From positions 1-64,000 of the forward strand of contig CBDCME010000005.1 of the NCBI GenBank assembly GCA_965218865.1: a stretch of DNA of 64,000 nt, read 5' to 3'. Below are positions 28,639-38,471 of this stretch, in pieces (within the stretch, counting starts at the first letter, position 1; the number at the start of each line of letters is the position of its first letter). This stretch comes from CBDCME01 sp965218865 (GTDB lineage Bacteria; Pseudomonadota; Alphaproteobacteria; JAAXGF01). A model generated the notes under the pieces. It had not been told where the DNA came from. It searched no databases and saw only the letters and a program-made list of their open reading frames with translations. Position numbers and translations under genes: made by a program.

Positions 28639-28790
28639 GACCGGCACACTGCCACACCGAGAATGAAATGGCCAGCGCCGCGATCACCTCACCCTGATCA
28701 CTGGGCGGACAAAAAACTAGCCCTGTGTCCCCGCGCCGTTTGCGCGATTCGATCGGCGTGGCGGCGCCGATCGCCCGATCCTTCCCTCGC

Positions 28791-30188
28791 TCAATCACCG
28801 GTCAACAACCTGTCGATCAGTTGCTTCACGGTCGGGATGAATCCGTTGAGGTAGAACGGGTCCGAGCGGAAGCGAAAAGCGTTGTGCCCGGCAAACATCA
28901 ACTGGTTCTCGACGTCGCCGCCGTGGCAGATCTCCTGAAGTGTTTTTTGAATACAGTAACTGCGTGGGTCCGCCTTCTTGCCGCTCGTCCCGGCCGGGTT
29001 GCAGGCCCAATTGCTGAAGCGGCATTGGCTGAGACAGCCCATGCACTCGATCTGATCGACGCGAATCTGATTGGCTTTTCGCGGGGTGACGAGAACCAAC
29101 GTCGCGTCGGGCGTGCGGAGCGCCTCGGTAAATCCCTGGTCGACCCACTCATTGGCGCGAACGCAATCGGTCGCGGTGAGAAATACCGTCCGCCGCCTCG
29201 CCCCGACGGGAAACGGCACGCGATGTTCGCCGATGGGTTCGGCCGTGTAGGCAACTTGACGCTTAAACCGCTGCTCCAGTTCCTGCAAGAAGGCGTTGTT
29301 GACGGCCGACGAATAGAACCCCGTGGGGCTGTAGCGGTTGAGCTGCACGTCACCGTCTTCCAAGGTCAGGAGTTTCTTTTTCCAAGTATCCGGTATCGGA
29401 CTTTCCTTGGTCAAGAGCGGTCGGGTGCCGAACTGAAAGGCGATCGGACCGATCTCCGGGTCTTCGATGCAATCCGCCCACTCGCGCAGACACCAAACAC
29501 CCCCGGCCATGAAGATCGGTGTCCGGTCGAGGCCGAAGCCGCGCATCAGGTTGCGCAATTCCCGCATCCGCGGTGGGGCGGGCTGAGGTTTCAGGGGGTC
29601 CTCGCTGTTGCTCAGTCCGTTGTGGCCTCCCGCTAGCCAGGGGTCCTCGTAGACGACCCCGCCGAGCCACTCGGAAAAACGATGGTAGGCGCGTTTCCAC
29701 AGGGCCCGAAAGGCTCGCGCGGAGGACACGATGGGATAGTAGTAAACCCGGTAACGCGCGCAGATTTCAGCGATCCGGTAGGGCATCCCGGCGCCGCAGG
29801 TGACGCCGTCGATGATCCCTTTCGCCCGTTCCAGGACGGCCTCGAGAATGCGTTCGGCGGCGGCCATCTCCCACAACACGTTCACGTGAATGCGGCCCCG
29901 GCCCCCGGCGATCTCGTGGGCGATACGCGCCTGCGTCAGGGCGCCCTCGATGGCGTAGGCCACGAGTTCCTCGTGTCGCGCGCGCCGAGTTCGTCCATGG
30001 TAAAGCTGGGGGATGAGGATGCCGTCGTCGTCGCGTGAATCCGCGTTGACACCGGAAAAGGTCGCCACGCCCCCGGCCGCGGCCCAGGCGCCCGAACTCT
30101 CGCCGGTGGAAACGGAAATGCCCTTGCCCCCCTCGACCAGCGGCAGAACCTCCCGGTTCGATATGACAAACGCTTCCAAACCTTTCAA
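28791..30188 (-). CDS. Nitronate monooxygenase family flavoprotein
   Basis: 465 residues from the TTG at 30188, which has GGAG at good spacing; a second TTG two codons upstream is possible. The enzyme core of the 2-nitropropane dioxygenase / NAD(P)H-dependent flavin oxidoreductase family is visible: VEGGKGISVSTG, ITxGAGMP-like VTCGAGMPYRI, FMAGGVWCL (FMN phosphate region) and IAFQFGTRPLLT. A Cys-rich segment (CMGCLSQC) near residue 400 is typical of this longer alphaproteobacterial subgroup. The substrate is unknown; nitronates are assumed from the family. It is followed by the ISAs1 element. Confidence 0.85.
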   Translation of the reverse strand: MKGLEAFVISNREVLPLVEGGKGISVSTGESSGAWAAAGGVATFSGVNADSRDDDGILIPQLYHGRTRRARHEELVAYAIEGALTQARIAHEIAGGRGRIHVNVLWEMAAAERILEAVLERAKGIIDGVTCGAGMPYRIAEICARYRVYYYPIVSSARAFRALWKRAYHRFSEWLGGVVYEDPWLAGGHNGLSNSEDPLKPQPAPPRMRELRNLMRGFGLDRTPIFMAGGVWCLREWADCIEDPEIGPIAFQFGTRPLLTKESPIPDTWKKKLLTLEDGDVQLNRYSPTGFYSSAVNNAFLQELEQRFKRQVAYTAEPIGEHRVPFPVGARRRTVFLTATDCVRANEWVDQGFTEALRTPDATLVLVTPRKANQIRVDQIECMGCLSQCRFSNWACNPAGTSGKKADPRSYCIQKTLQEICHGGDVENQLMFAGHNAFRFRSDPFYLNGFIPTVKQLIDRLLTGD

Positions 30189-30408
30189 GTGCAAGCTCCG
30201 TCTAGGCTCGACCTTCGAGAGGGGATTTTCGGCCCTAGGCAGGATCGCCCCGGTGTCCGGACCGTCGCCTCTAGGCGGACGGTCGGCGCTGCCCCATCCC
30301 TCCGAAAACTCGTGTTTTCACCTCTCCACACGCCGCGGCGCGGTTGGTTGTCGCAATCTCGACACCCTCCCCCACTAGGGCCATTTTATCGCGTCTCGAC
30401 ATCAATTG

Positions 30409-31197
30409 TCAGCCCCCCGCACGGGCCCCTCGGGACAAACCCGTCGAATCGCCGCAAAGAAGGCGATCGGGCGCGTTACTGATGAGCGACGAAACCCCCC
30501 ATTCGACGAGTTCGGCGGCGCGTTGCGCTCGGTTTACCGGGTAGGCGACGATGGTAACGCCGCAGCCCCCCAACTCGGCCACGTCGGCGTGGCGCAATCC
30601 GGCTTCGTGACAAACGACTACCGAGGCATCGACGGCAGCGAGCCGCGCCGCCCAATTGTCGGGGATGCAAAGGCAAATGATCCCGCGGGGCCAGTTGGGG
30701 GCCGCCTCGCGCGCCACCTTTAGGCAGTCAAGTTCGAAGCTGGTCACCAAGGGGGAGGTTCGGTCGCGAGGCCAGTTCGAAAGCGCCACCGCCATCGTCG
30801 CCCGCGCTGTCTCGACGGCCCGCCCCGGCGATGGCTTGATCTCGATGTCCGCCTGAAGATCGTGGTCCCGAAGCTCTCGAATCACCGTTTCCAATGTGGG
30901 CACGCGTTGGCCGGCGAACTCGGGCCCGAACCAAGCACCCGCGTCGAGGCGGGAAATCGTCCGCCAGTCGGCCTCGGCGACGGGACCGCGGCCGTTGGTC
31001 GTGCGATCGAGGGTGTCGTCGTGGAAAACGACACAACGGCCGTCGGAGGTGAGCTTGACGTCGAACTCGACACCCCGAACCCCTAATTCGGCGGCGAGGC
31101 AAAATCCGACGAGTGTGTTTTCGGGAGCCAGGTCCAGGGCACCCCGATGGCCTATGATCTTGGGCAAGCTCATCGGTGGCGCGAGATCGGGCGCCAC
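30409..31197 (-). CDS. ugpQ: Glycerophosphodiester phosphodiesterase
   Basis: 262 residues from GTG 31197, or 254 from the ATG at 31173. It has the GDPD TIM-barrel motifs: IIGHRGALDLAPENT (catalytic His and Arg), GVEFDVKLTSDG (metal-binding Glu and Asp), VFHDDTLDRTT (second His) and IEIKPS. It hydrolyses glycerophosphodiesters to glycerol 3-phosphate and an alcohol. There is no signal peptide, so it is cytoplasmic like UgpQ. It lies 27 bases after pnp and could be read from the same transcript. Confidence 0.9.
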   Translation of the reverse strand: MAPDLAPPMSLPKIIGHRGALDLAPENTLVGFCLAAELGVRGVEFDVKLTSDGRCVVFHDDTLDRTTNGRGPVAEADWRTISRLDAGAWFGPEFAGQRVPTLETVIRELRDHDLQADIEIKPSPGRAVETARATMAVALSNWPRDRTSPLVTSFELDCLKVAREAAPNWPRGIICLCIPDNWAARLAAVDASVVVCHEAGLRHADVAELGGCGVTIVAYPVNRAQRAAELVEWGVSSLISNAPDRLLCGDSTGLSRGARAGG

Positions 31198-31224
31198 GAT
31201 CTTTTCGGCGGCGAATATTCCGGA

Positions 31225-33357
31225 TTACCTATCGACCGCCCTTCCTTCCCGTCTTTTGAAGGGAATTTCCTCGCCGCTTTCCTGATCGACCGACTTCATG
31301 CTCAAGCGTACCTTGCCGCGATCGTCGATCGCGAGCACCTTGACCTTGACCGTGTCGCCCTCGCTGACGACCTCGCTCACGTTCTTGACCCTGTGGGGGG
31401 CCAATTCGCTGATATGGACGAGACCGTCGCGGGTTCCGATGAAGTTCACGAAGGCCCCGAAATCGACGATTTTCACCACCTTGCCGTTGTAGATCACGCC
31501 AATCTCCGGTTCCGCCACGATGTCGCGGATGCGCTCGATCGCGGCTTCGCCCGCGCTGCTCTGGGTTGCCGCGACGCGAATGGTTCCGTCGTCCTCGATA
31601 TCGATCTTGGTGCCCGTGGTTTCACAGATTTCGCGGATGACCTTGCCACCGGTGCCGATCACTTCGCGGATCTTGTCGCGAGGGATGGTGATCGTGGTGA
31701 TGCTCGGCGCGTGCTCGCTGATTCCCTCGCGCGACGCCGACAGCACCTTGGCCATTTCAGCCAGGATATGAAGGCGTCCTTCCCGCGCCTGGTCCACGGC
31801 GACACGCATGATATTTTCGGTTATTCCGGTGATCTTGATGTCCATTTGTAGCGCCGTGACACCTTTTTCGGTGCCCGCGACCTTGAAATCCATGTCGCCC
31901 AGGTGGTCCTCGTCGCCGAGGATGTCGGACAAGACGACGAAGTCGTCGTCTTCCTTGATCAGCCCCATCGCGATTCCGGCGACCGGGCGCGGCAAGGGAA
32001 CCCCCGCGTCCATCATCGAAAGCGAGGCCCCGCAAACCGTCGCCATCGATGACGAGCCATTCGATTCGGTGATCTCGGATACGACTCGGATCGTGTAGGG
32101 AAAGGAAATTTTGTCGGGGAGGAGCGCGCGCACCGCCCGCCAAGCCAATTTGCCGTGGCCGATTTCACGCCGCCCCGGCGGCCGCATGAAACTCGCCTCG
32201 CCGACCGCGTATGGGGGGAAGTTGTAGTGGAGCATGAAATGTTCCCGGTACTCACCGGTGAGCACATCCATGATCTGCTCGTCCTCTCCCGTGCCGAGGG
32301 TGGTGACCACCATCGCCTGGGTTTCCCCGCGCGTAAACAGCGTGCTGCCGTGCGAACGTGGCAGGATGCCGACCTCGACCGTGATCGGTCGCACCGTTTT
32401 GGAATCGCGGCCGTCGATCCGTTGACCCTGGTGAATGAGGTTTCCGCGGACGATCGACTTTTCGAGTTTCTTGAACTGGCCGGCGACGGCGCCGGGATCC
32501 AGGCCCTCTGCCTCGAGGGTCTCGCCGACCTCGGCCTTGACGGTGGCGAGGGTGTCGACCCGGGCCTGTTTCACCGTTTCGGTGTAGGCGGCGCGGAGAC
32601 GGGCCTCGGCAAGATCGGCGACGCGTTTCCTTATGTCCTCGAGATCCGGGGATTCGGGAAGCACCCATGGGTCCTTGGCCGCGTCCTCGGCCAGACCGAT
32701 GATCATGTCGATCACCGGTTGAAATTGCTCATGGCCGAACATGACGGCACCGATCATGACGTCCTCGGAAAGTTCGGCTGCCTGCGATTCGACCATCAAG
32801 ACCGCGTCCTGGGTCCCGGCGACGACGAGGTCGAGCGCGCTGTCGTCGAGCTCGGAAGCCGTCGGGTTCAGCTGGTACGCGCCGTCGGCATAGCCGACGC
32901 GGGCGCCGGCGATGGGACCGAGGAATGGCACGCCGGAAATCGTCAACGCGGCCGAAGCGCCGATCAGCGCCACGATGTCGGGATCGTTCTCCAGATCGTG
33001 CGAGAGGACCGTGCAAACAACTTGGGTTTCGTTGCGGAAGTTGTCGGCGAAAAGCGGCCTGAGTGGTCGATCGATGAGCCGCGAAACCAAGGTTTCCTTT
33101 TCGCTCGGGCGTCCTTCGCGCTTAAAAAATCCGCCCGGAATCTTACCCGCGGCGAAAGCTTTTTCCTGATAGTTCACCGTCAGGGGAAAAAAATCGATTC
33201 CGGATCGTTCCACCCTTTGGGCCACCGCCGTGCACAACACGGTCGTCTCGCCATACGTCGCGAGAACGGCGCCGTCGGCTTGACGGGCGACGCGGCCGGT
33301 TTCCAACACCAGCTTTCGTCCGCCCCATACGATTTCCTTCTTCGCTATATCGAACAT
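31225..33357 (-). CDS. pnp: Polyribonucleotide nucleotidyltransferase (PNPase)
   Basis: 710 residues from the ATG at 33357, which matches the usual MFDI start; a GTG two codons upstream is possible. Domain order: RNase PH-like 1, helical linker, RNase PH-like 2 with the catalytic acids (GDEDHLGDMDFKVAGT), KH (IREVIGTGGKVIREI) and S1 (GAFVNFIGTRDGLVHIS). It is a phosphorolytic 3'-5' exoribonuclease and degradosome component. It follows rpsO with a gap of about 115 bases, the usual arrangement. Confidence 0.97.
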   Translation of the reverse strand: MFDIAKKEIVWGGRKLVLETGRVARQADGAVLATYGETTVLCTAVAQRVERSGIDFFPLTVNYQEKAFAAGKIPGGFFKREGRPSEKETLVSRLIDRPLRPLFADNFRNETQVVCTVLSHDLENDPDIVALIGASAALTISGVPFLGPIAGARVGYADGAYQLNPTASELDDSALDLVVAGTQDAVLMVESQAAELSEDVMIGAVMFGHEQFQPVIDMIIGLAEDAAKDPWVLPESPDLEDIRKRVADLAEARLRAAYTETVKQARVDTLATVKAEVGETLEAEGLDPGAVAGQFKKLEKSIVRGNLIHQGQRIDGRDSKTVRPITVEVGILPRSHGSTLFTRGETQAMVVTTLGTGEDEQIMDVLTGEYREHFMLHYNFPPYAVGEASFMRPPGRREIGHGKLAWRAVRALLPDKISFPYTIRVVSEITESNGSSSMATVCGASLSMMDAGVPLPRPVAGIAMGLIKEDDDFVVLSDILGDEDHLGDMDFKVAGTEKGVTALQMDIKITGITENIMRVAVDQAREGRLHILAEMAKVLSASREGISEHAPSITTITIPRDKIREVIGTGGKVIREICETTGTKIDIEDDGTIRVAATQSSAGEAAIERIRDIVAEPEIGVIYNGKVVKIVDFGAFVNFIGTRDGLVHISELAPHRVKNVSEVVSEGDTVKVKVLAIDDRGKVRLSMKSVDQESGEEIPFKRREGRAVDR

Positions 33358-33472
33358 CTTCACTTCCTTCTTACCTTACGCGCGCCGCCCCTGGCGACGC
33401 GGCCGGCGGCGTGTCCTCGCCAGCCGGAAAAATGAGTCGGACGGCGCCGCCTTCACGTCGCCGAGGCGCGCG

Positions 33473-33742
33473 TCACTTTCGAATTCCCAGGCGCTGGATC
33501 ACCGAGGCGTAGCGGTCCCGATTATTGTGTTTGAGATAATCGAGCAATCTGCGCCTCTGACTGACCATCATCAGCAATCCGCGGCGGGAGTGTTGGTCTT
33601 TCTTGTGAACCTTGAAATGTTCCGTGAGATTGACGATTCGCTCGCTCAGGATCGCGATCTGAACCTCGGGCGAACCCGTGTCCCCCTCGCTGAGGGCAAA
33701 TTCCTTCATCAAGGCGGCTTTCCGCTCAGCCGATATCGACAT
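33473..33742 (-). CDS. rpsO: 30S ribosomal protein S15
   Basis: 89 residues, the standard length, with FALSEGDTGSPEVQIAIL and HSRRGLLMMVSQRRRLLDYL. It binds 16S rRNA in the platform and in many bacteria represses its own translation. It lies between truB (12-base gap) and pnp. Confidence 0.97.
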   Translation of the reverse strand: MSISAERKAALMKEFALSEGDTGSPEVQIAILSERIVNLTEHFKVHKKDQHSRRGLLMMVSQRRRLLDYLKHNNRDRYASVIQRLGIRK

Positions 33743-33753
33743 CTCTGGCTCCC

Positions 33754-34653
33754 TTACGAAAGGTTGAATACGCGCACCGGACGCGCCACGCCATCGACGA
33801 TATCGGCCAGGGCTACCGGGACCTCGCCCGCCATGACCCGGACCAAACCGTCGTTGGCGCTCGCGGCGGTGATCGCTTGCCCACAGCGCAACCGACGCGC
33901 CTGCGTTTCCGTCACGCTCAATGCCGGGATGTCGGCCAGCACGGAGGCGACGGGGTGCAAATACTTGCCCAGGCCGGGAATATGAATGAGCGTCGGCAGA
34001 TTATCTAGAGAAATCGCCTCGTCTTCGCGAAATTGGCCGACGGCGGTACGCCGCAGCGCCGTGACGTGGCCGCGGGTGCCCAAATGCTCCGCGAGATCCC
34101 GGGCCAGGGCCCTGACGTAGGTGCCCTTGCCGCAGCGGACCTCGAAACGCGCCGTCTCCGGGTCGGGCGTTTCGATCAGTTCGAGGTGGGAAATCGAGGC
34201 CTTGCGGGGCGGCAAGGAAACCCGTTCCCCGCGCCGGGCAAGCGCGTAGGCGCGTTGTCCGCCGACCTTGATCGCGGCGTAAGTTGGCGGGACCTGCTCG
34301 ATCGTTCCGATGAAGGCGCCGAGGGCCGCCTCGATGTCGGCTGCGCTGGGCCGTTTGGTGCTCGTCGCCACGACCTTGCCCTCGGCGTCGTCGGTGTCCC
34401 GCGCTTCGCCCCAACGCACCGAAAATCGGTACGTCTTGCCGCCGCCGATAACGTAGGCCGTTGTCTTCGTGGCCTCTCCGAGGGCGATGGGCAGCACGCC
34501 CGTCGCCATCGGATCCAGGGTTCCGCCGTGTCCGGCCTTGACGCCGCCGGCGAGACGCCGCACGCGGGCAACCACCCGCGCCGAGGTCATACCCGCCGGT
34601 TTGTCGATGTTCAGCCAACCGTGGATCGGTCCGGCGCCCTTCTCAGCCGTCAC
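33754..34653 (-). CDS. truB: tRNA pseudouridine(55) synthase
   Basis: 299 residues from the GTG at 34653, which overlaps the end of rbfA by 11 bases. It starts with GWLNIDKPAGMTS and has the catalytic motif GHGGTLDPMATGVLPI (Asp nucleophile), then RFSVRWGEARDTDD and GTYVRALARDL. It makes the universal pseudouridine in the T-loop of tRNA. An upstream extension of the frame overlaps rbfA and is not coding. Confidence 0.95.
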   Translation of the reverse strand: MTAEKGAGPIHGWLNIDKPAGMTSARVVARVRRLAGGVKAGHGGTLDPMATGVLPIALGEATKTTAYVIGGGKTYRFSVRWGEARDTDDAEGKVVATSTKRPSAADIEAALGAFIGTIEQVPPTYAAIKVGGQRAYALARRGERVSLPPRKASISHLELIETPDPETARFEVRCGKGTYVRALARDLAEHLGTRGHVTALRRTAVGQFREDEAISLDNLPTLIHIPGLGKYLHPVASVLADIPALSVTETQARRLRCGQAITAASANDGLVRVMAGEVPVALADIVDGVARPVRVFNLS

Positions 34654-35056
34654 CTTCGGGGACGTCCGTTCGGGGTCGGGTGGCGGTGATTTCGGAACTG
34701 CGCAAAAGGCGGTTGATGCGGGCGTCGTTATCGAACCTGGTGTCGATCTCGAAGCGAATGTCGGGGGCGAACTTGAGCTGTACGAGCTGGGCGACACGGC
34801 GGCGTAAAAAGGGTGTCGCCCGCCGCAGCGCGGTGACCAGGGTCGGCGCGTCGCCGTCTCCGAAGGGCACGATATATGCCGTTGCGTGGCGCAGGTCCGG
34901 GCTCGCTCGGACTTCGCTGATGGTAATGGATTTTCCTTTCAACTCGGGATCACGCAAGCCGTCGTCCGCGAGGACTTCCGCTAAGGCGTGGCGCAACTCC
35001 TCGCCGACGCGCAACTGGCGCTGACCGGGAAGGGGATTCGCGTTTCTCGATCCCAT
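34643..35056 (-). CDS. rbfA: Ribosome-binding factor A
   Basis: 137 residues from the ATG at 35056. It has the KH-like RbfA fold with RVGEELRHALAEVL at the start, ITISEVRASPDLRHATAYI and PDIRFEIDTRFDN. It acts in late 30S maturation and cold adaptation. It lies between infB and truB, overlapping the latter. Confidence 0.94.
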   Translation of the reverse strand: MGSRNANPLPGQRQLRVGEELRHALAEVLADDGLRDPELKGKSITISEVRASPDLRHATAYIVPFGDGDAPTLVTALRRATPFLRRRVAQLVQLKFAPDIRFEIDTRFDNDARINRLLRSSEITATRPRTDVPEGDG

Positions 35057-35100
35057 GGCAGGTTCCTCGAAATTGGCCGCGTCGAGGCCGAAAGATTCGG

Positions 35101-37800
35101 CTACAACGTGCGCGCGACCTCTTCCATCTCGAAGGCTTCGATGACGTCGCCGGTCCGAATGTCCTGGAACCTGTCGATCGACATGCCGCATTCGAGGCCT
35201 TCCTTCACCTCGCGCGCATCCTCCTTGAAGCGCCTGAGGGTGCCGATGGAACCCTCGTGAATAACAATATTGTCGCGTAAGAGGCGGACCTTGGCGTTGC
35301 GCTTGATGATCCCGTCGCTGACACGACAGCCGGCAATCTTGCCGATTTTCGAAATGTCGAAGATCTCGAGCACCTGGGCGTTGCCGAGAACGCGTTCGCG
35401 AAGGTCGGGAGAAAGCATCCCGGTAAGCACCGCCTTAACGTCGTTGAGGACATCGTAAATCACCGAATAATAGCGAATCTCCAAACCATCGTGTTGGGCC
35501 AGTTCGCGGGCTTGCCCGTTGGCGCGAACGTTGAAACCCAAGATCAGGCCCTCGGAAGCTTTCGCCAGGGCGACGTCCGATTCGGTGATGGCACCGACCC
35601 CACCATGAATCACCCGCACCCTCACTTCGTCGGTACCGAGCTTGTCGAGGCTGCCGATGATGGCCTCCAGGGAGCCTTGCACATCGGCTTTGAGGACCAT
35701 GACGAGTTCCTTCACCTCGCCGGCCTGAATCGCCGCGAACATCTGCTCCATGGAACCCCGGGCGCCGGACGCGGCCCGCGACATCCGCTGGCGTTCCTCT
35801 CGGAAACGGGAAACTTCTCGGGCCCGGCGCTCGTTTTCGACCGTCGCCATTTCGTCTCCGGGCTGGGGCACGGAACCGAGACCCAGGACTTCGACGGGCG
35901 TTGCCGGTCCCGCTACCTCGAGGGAGCGCCCTTTGTCATCGTTCAACGCCCGCACCTTCCCCCATTCCTTACCGGTTACGATGATATCGCCGACCCGCAG
36001 CGTCCCACGCTGAACCAGAAGCGTCGCGACCGGGCCCCGTCCGCGGTCGAGCTGGGCTTCGATAACGACGCCCTGCGCCGGGCGTTCGGGATTCGCCTTG
36101 AGATCCAGTATTTCGGCTTGCAGGAGGATCGCCTCCTCGAGCTTCTCCAAATTGGTCTGTTTTGTCGCCGAAACCTCGACCGAGAGAATGTCGCCGCCGA
36201 GCTCCTCCAGGACAAGGCCGTGTTTGAGTAGATCGTTGCGCACCCGTTCGGGATTGGCGTCCGGACGGTCCATCTTGTTGATGGCGACGATGATCGGCAC
36301 CTCGGCCGCTTTGGCGTGGGTGATGGCTTCCTCGGTTTGCGGCATGACGCCGTCGTCGGCGGCGACGACCAGGATGACGACATCGGTGACCCGGGCACCC
36401 CGCGAGCGCATCGAAGTGAAGGCCTCGTGACCCGGTGTATCCAAAAAGGTGATTTCGCCGCCCGAATTCAGCTTTACCTTGTAGGCTCCAATATGCTGGG
36501 TGATTCCGCCGGCCTCGCCGGCCGCTACATCGGTGTGGCGCAGGGCGTCCAACAGCGACGTCTTGCCATGATCGACGTGACCCATCACCGTGACCACGGG
36601 GGCCCGCGGGCGCAGCGATTCACCCGGATCATCGTCACCCTTGAGGCCAATCTCGACGTCCGCTTCGCTGACCCGCTTCACCTTGTGGCCGAATTCGGCG
36701 ACCAAGAGCTCGGCGGTATCGGCGTCAATCGTCTGGGTTATCGTCGCCATCGTACCCATCTTCATCAGCGCCTTGATCAACTCGCCGCCACGTACGGCCA
36801 TGCGATTGGCGAGTTCCTGTACCGTCAACGCCTCGGGGACCACGACCTCGCGGATGACCTTCATGCTTTCGGCCGTGGGCTGTTGTTGGGCCCGCCGCTC
36901 GCGTTCCCGGGCCCGCCGAACCGAGGCCAGGCTACGCACACGTTCATCGTCCGAAAGCGCCTGGGAGACGGTAATTTTTCCACCCCGCCGGCGGGGTTGT
37001 TTGCGGCGCGAAACAATTGGCGGCCGGCGCGCGTCACCTTTCGACCTGCGTCCGCGCTCGGCGCCCTCCTCGCGCCCGGAAGTTTCAGTTTCCTCGGCTA
37101 GGTTTGGATTTGCCGCCGCCTTCTGCTGAGCCCGACGGCCGGCCTCCTCGGCTTGGGCCAGGCGGCGCGCCGCTTCCTCGTCGGCCTTGCGGCGGGCGTC
37201 AGAGTCGGCCTGCCGCCGCGTCTCGTCCGCCCCCTCGGGAGCGGCCTCGACCCCTCGCTCGCGCTTTGGCTCGGGCGCCTCGGGCGCCGGCTTGAGCTTG
37301 GCTTCATCCACCTCGGGGCGGAGCGGAGGGGCTTCCGCCGCCGGTTCCGTCTTCACCACCTCGGGTTTGGTCACCACCGTCGTGCCGATCTGTTCCGTCG
37401 CCTCGGAGGCCTTTCGATGTTCCGCCTCGCCGATATCACGGCGGGCGATTTCGAGCGCCCTCGCGCGGACCTCCTTCTCTTCAGCGGTCAGCGTCTTGAG
37501 GACCGTCGGCGAACGCCGGCCTCGTGGCCGGGTGTCGGAAGATAGGCGCCCGTCGGCCTCCCCGGCGCCACCACCTTCCGAGGCCAGCGCCCCATCCCGT
37601 CGCAGAGTCTTGATTTCGGTCATGCGGCCGCCCTCGCCGGGCGCGAAGGTACGCTTTCGCCGGACCTCGACCGTCACCGCCTTCGAGCGACCGTGGGCAA
37701 AGCTTTGCCGCACCTGCCCGGTCTCGACCGTCTTCTGCAGTTGCAGCCGCCCGGGCCGTTTCAGGCTTAGGGACGGCTTGTTTTCTGTCTCGTCGCTCAT
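35101..37800 (-). CDS. infB: Translation initiation factor IF-2
   Basis: 899 residues. The N-terminal 320 or so are the charged, low-complexity alphaproteobacterial IF-2 region, followed by an IF2_N module (VQELANRMAVRGGELIK). The G domain has GHVDHGKTSLLD (G1), DTPGHEAF (G3) and NKMD (G4), then domains II-IV to a normal end. The start ATG overlaps the ylxR stop by four bases (ATGA), so translation is probably coupled. The stop is TAG. Confidence 0.97.
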   Translation of the reverse strand: MSDETENKPSLSLKRPGRLQLQKTVETGQVRQSFAHGRSKAVTVEVRRKRTFAPGEGGRMTEIKTLRRDGALASEGGGAGEADGRLSSDTRPRGRRSPTVLKTLTAEEKEVRARALEIARRDIGEAEHRKASEATEQIGTTVVTKPEVVKTEPAAEAPPLRPEVDEAKLKPAPEAPEPKRERGVEAAPEGADETRRQADSDARRKADEEAARRLAQAEEAGRRAQQKAAANPNLAEETETSGREEGAERGRRSKGDARRPPIVSRRKQPRRRGGKITVSQALSDDERVRSLASVRRARERERRAQQQPTAESMKVIREVVVPEALTVQELANRMAVRGGELIKALMKMGTMATITQTIDADTAELLVAEFGHKVKRVSEADVEIGLKGDDDPGESLRPRAPVVTVMGHVDHGKTSLLDALRHTDVAAGEAGGITQHIGAYKVKLNSGGEITFLDTPGHEAFTSMRSRGARVTDVVILVVAADDGVMPQTEEAITHAKAAEVPIIVAINKMDRPDANPERVRNDLLKHGLVLEELGGDILSVEVSATKQTNLEKLEEAILLQAEILDLKANPERPAQGVVIEAQLDRGRGPVATLLVQRGTLRVGDIIVTGKEWGKVRALNDDKGRSLEVAGPATPVEVLGLGSVPQPGDEMATVENERRAREVSRFREERQRMSRAASGARGSMEQMFAAIQAGEVKELVMVLKADVQGSLEAIIGSLDKLGTDEVRVRVIHGGVGAITESDVALAKASEGLILGFNVRANGQARELAQHDGLEIRYYSVIYDVLNDVKAVLTGMLSPDLRERVLGNAQVLEIFDISKIGKIAGCRVSDGIIKRNAKVRLLRDNIVIHEGSIGTLRRFKEDAREVKEGLECGMSIDRFQDIRTGDVIEAFEMEEVARTL

Positions 37801-38471
37801 TTCGTACCGACCATGATCGATCCCGCTCGAAGCGGACCTGAGGCGTGAGGCTGCCGGCGAAATCCCGCCAATCGGCCCGCCTCGACAGCAATTCTTTCCG
37901 CCAACCGACCTGGCCGTACCGCCGCGTACACGGCCCGGTCACGCCCGATGGCCGCCGCCAACTCGGTTCCCGTGAAAAGCCTGACGCAAGGAACCTCGGG
38001 CGCCACGCGGCCAATCCGGGAACAACCTCCGTCGGCCGCGTCCACCGCCGCCACCCAGAGCGCCGCAGCTCCCGAATTCAGGAGGCCTCGGACCTTCTCC
38101 GTTCCCGCGACGAGCTGACCACATCGGCGCGCCAGTCCCAGGAAATCGAGGCAGCGGCGAGCCAACAAAGCCTCGACCCGTTGGCTCATGTCACTAGGAG
38201 CGATTACGCTGGAACGAAAATTCTTGGCGAACAGATTCCGGACGCAGGCTGTATTTACCACATCTCGGTCAGCACTCAACCACAAACCCCGTCCGGGAAG
38301 ACTTCCCTCGGGGTCGGGGATTACGTCGCCGGCCGGATCGATAACGAAGCGAACGAGGGTCTCGCGGCGCGCGAGTCGCCTGGTGGCGGCGCAACGCCGT
38401 AACGCTCCCGGGCGTTCCCGGGGCATCGCGTCCGACGGCGGCCCAGATTCAACTGCCGCTCTCGGCGTCAT
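37797..38471 (-). CDS. YlxR-type RNA-binding protein (DUF448 with L7Ae-like domain)
   Basis: 224 residues from the ATG at 38471, overlapping the end of nusA by 23 bases. The first half is DUF448/YlxR (RRCAATRRLARRETLVRFV, GRGLWLSADRDVV). The second half is an L7Ae/L30e-like RNA-binding domain (LGLARRCGQLVAGTEKV). It is the usual partner between nusA and infB; YlxR proteins bind nucleic acid and have been linked to RNase P and to transcription control. Confidence 0.92.
   Translation of the reverse strand: MTPRAAVESGPPSDAMPRERPGALRRCAATRRLARRETLVRFVIDPAGDVIPDPEGSLPGRGLWLSADRDVVNTACVRNLFAKNFRSSVIAPSDMSQRVEALLARRCLDFLGLARRCGQLVAGTEKVRGLLNSGAAALWVAAVDAADGGCSRIGRVAPEVPCVRLFTGTELAAAIGRDRAVYAAVRPGRLAERIAVEAGRLAGFRRQPHASGPLRAGSIMVGTK

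Noticed and set aside
26668..28854. 728-codon plus-strand frame opposite the ISAs1 transposase
   Set aside because: It lies entirely antisense to a protein with clear family motifs and shows only the composition of a mirror frame in GC-rich DNA.
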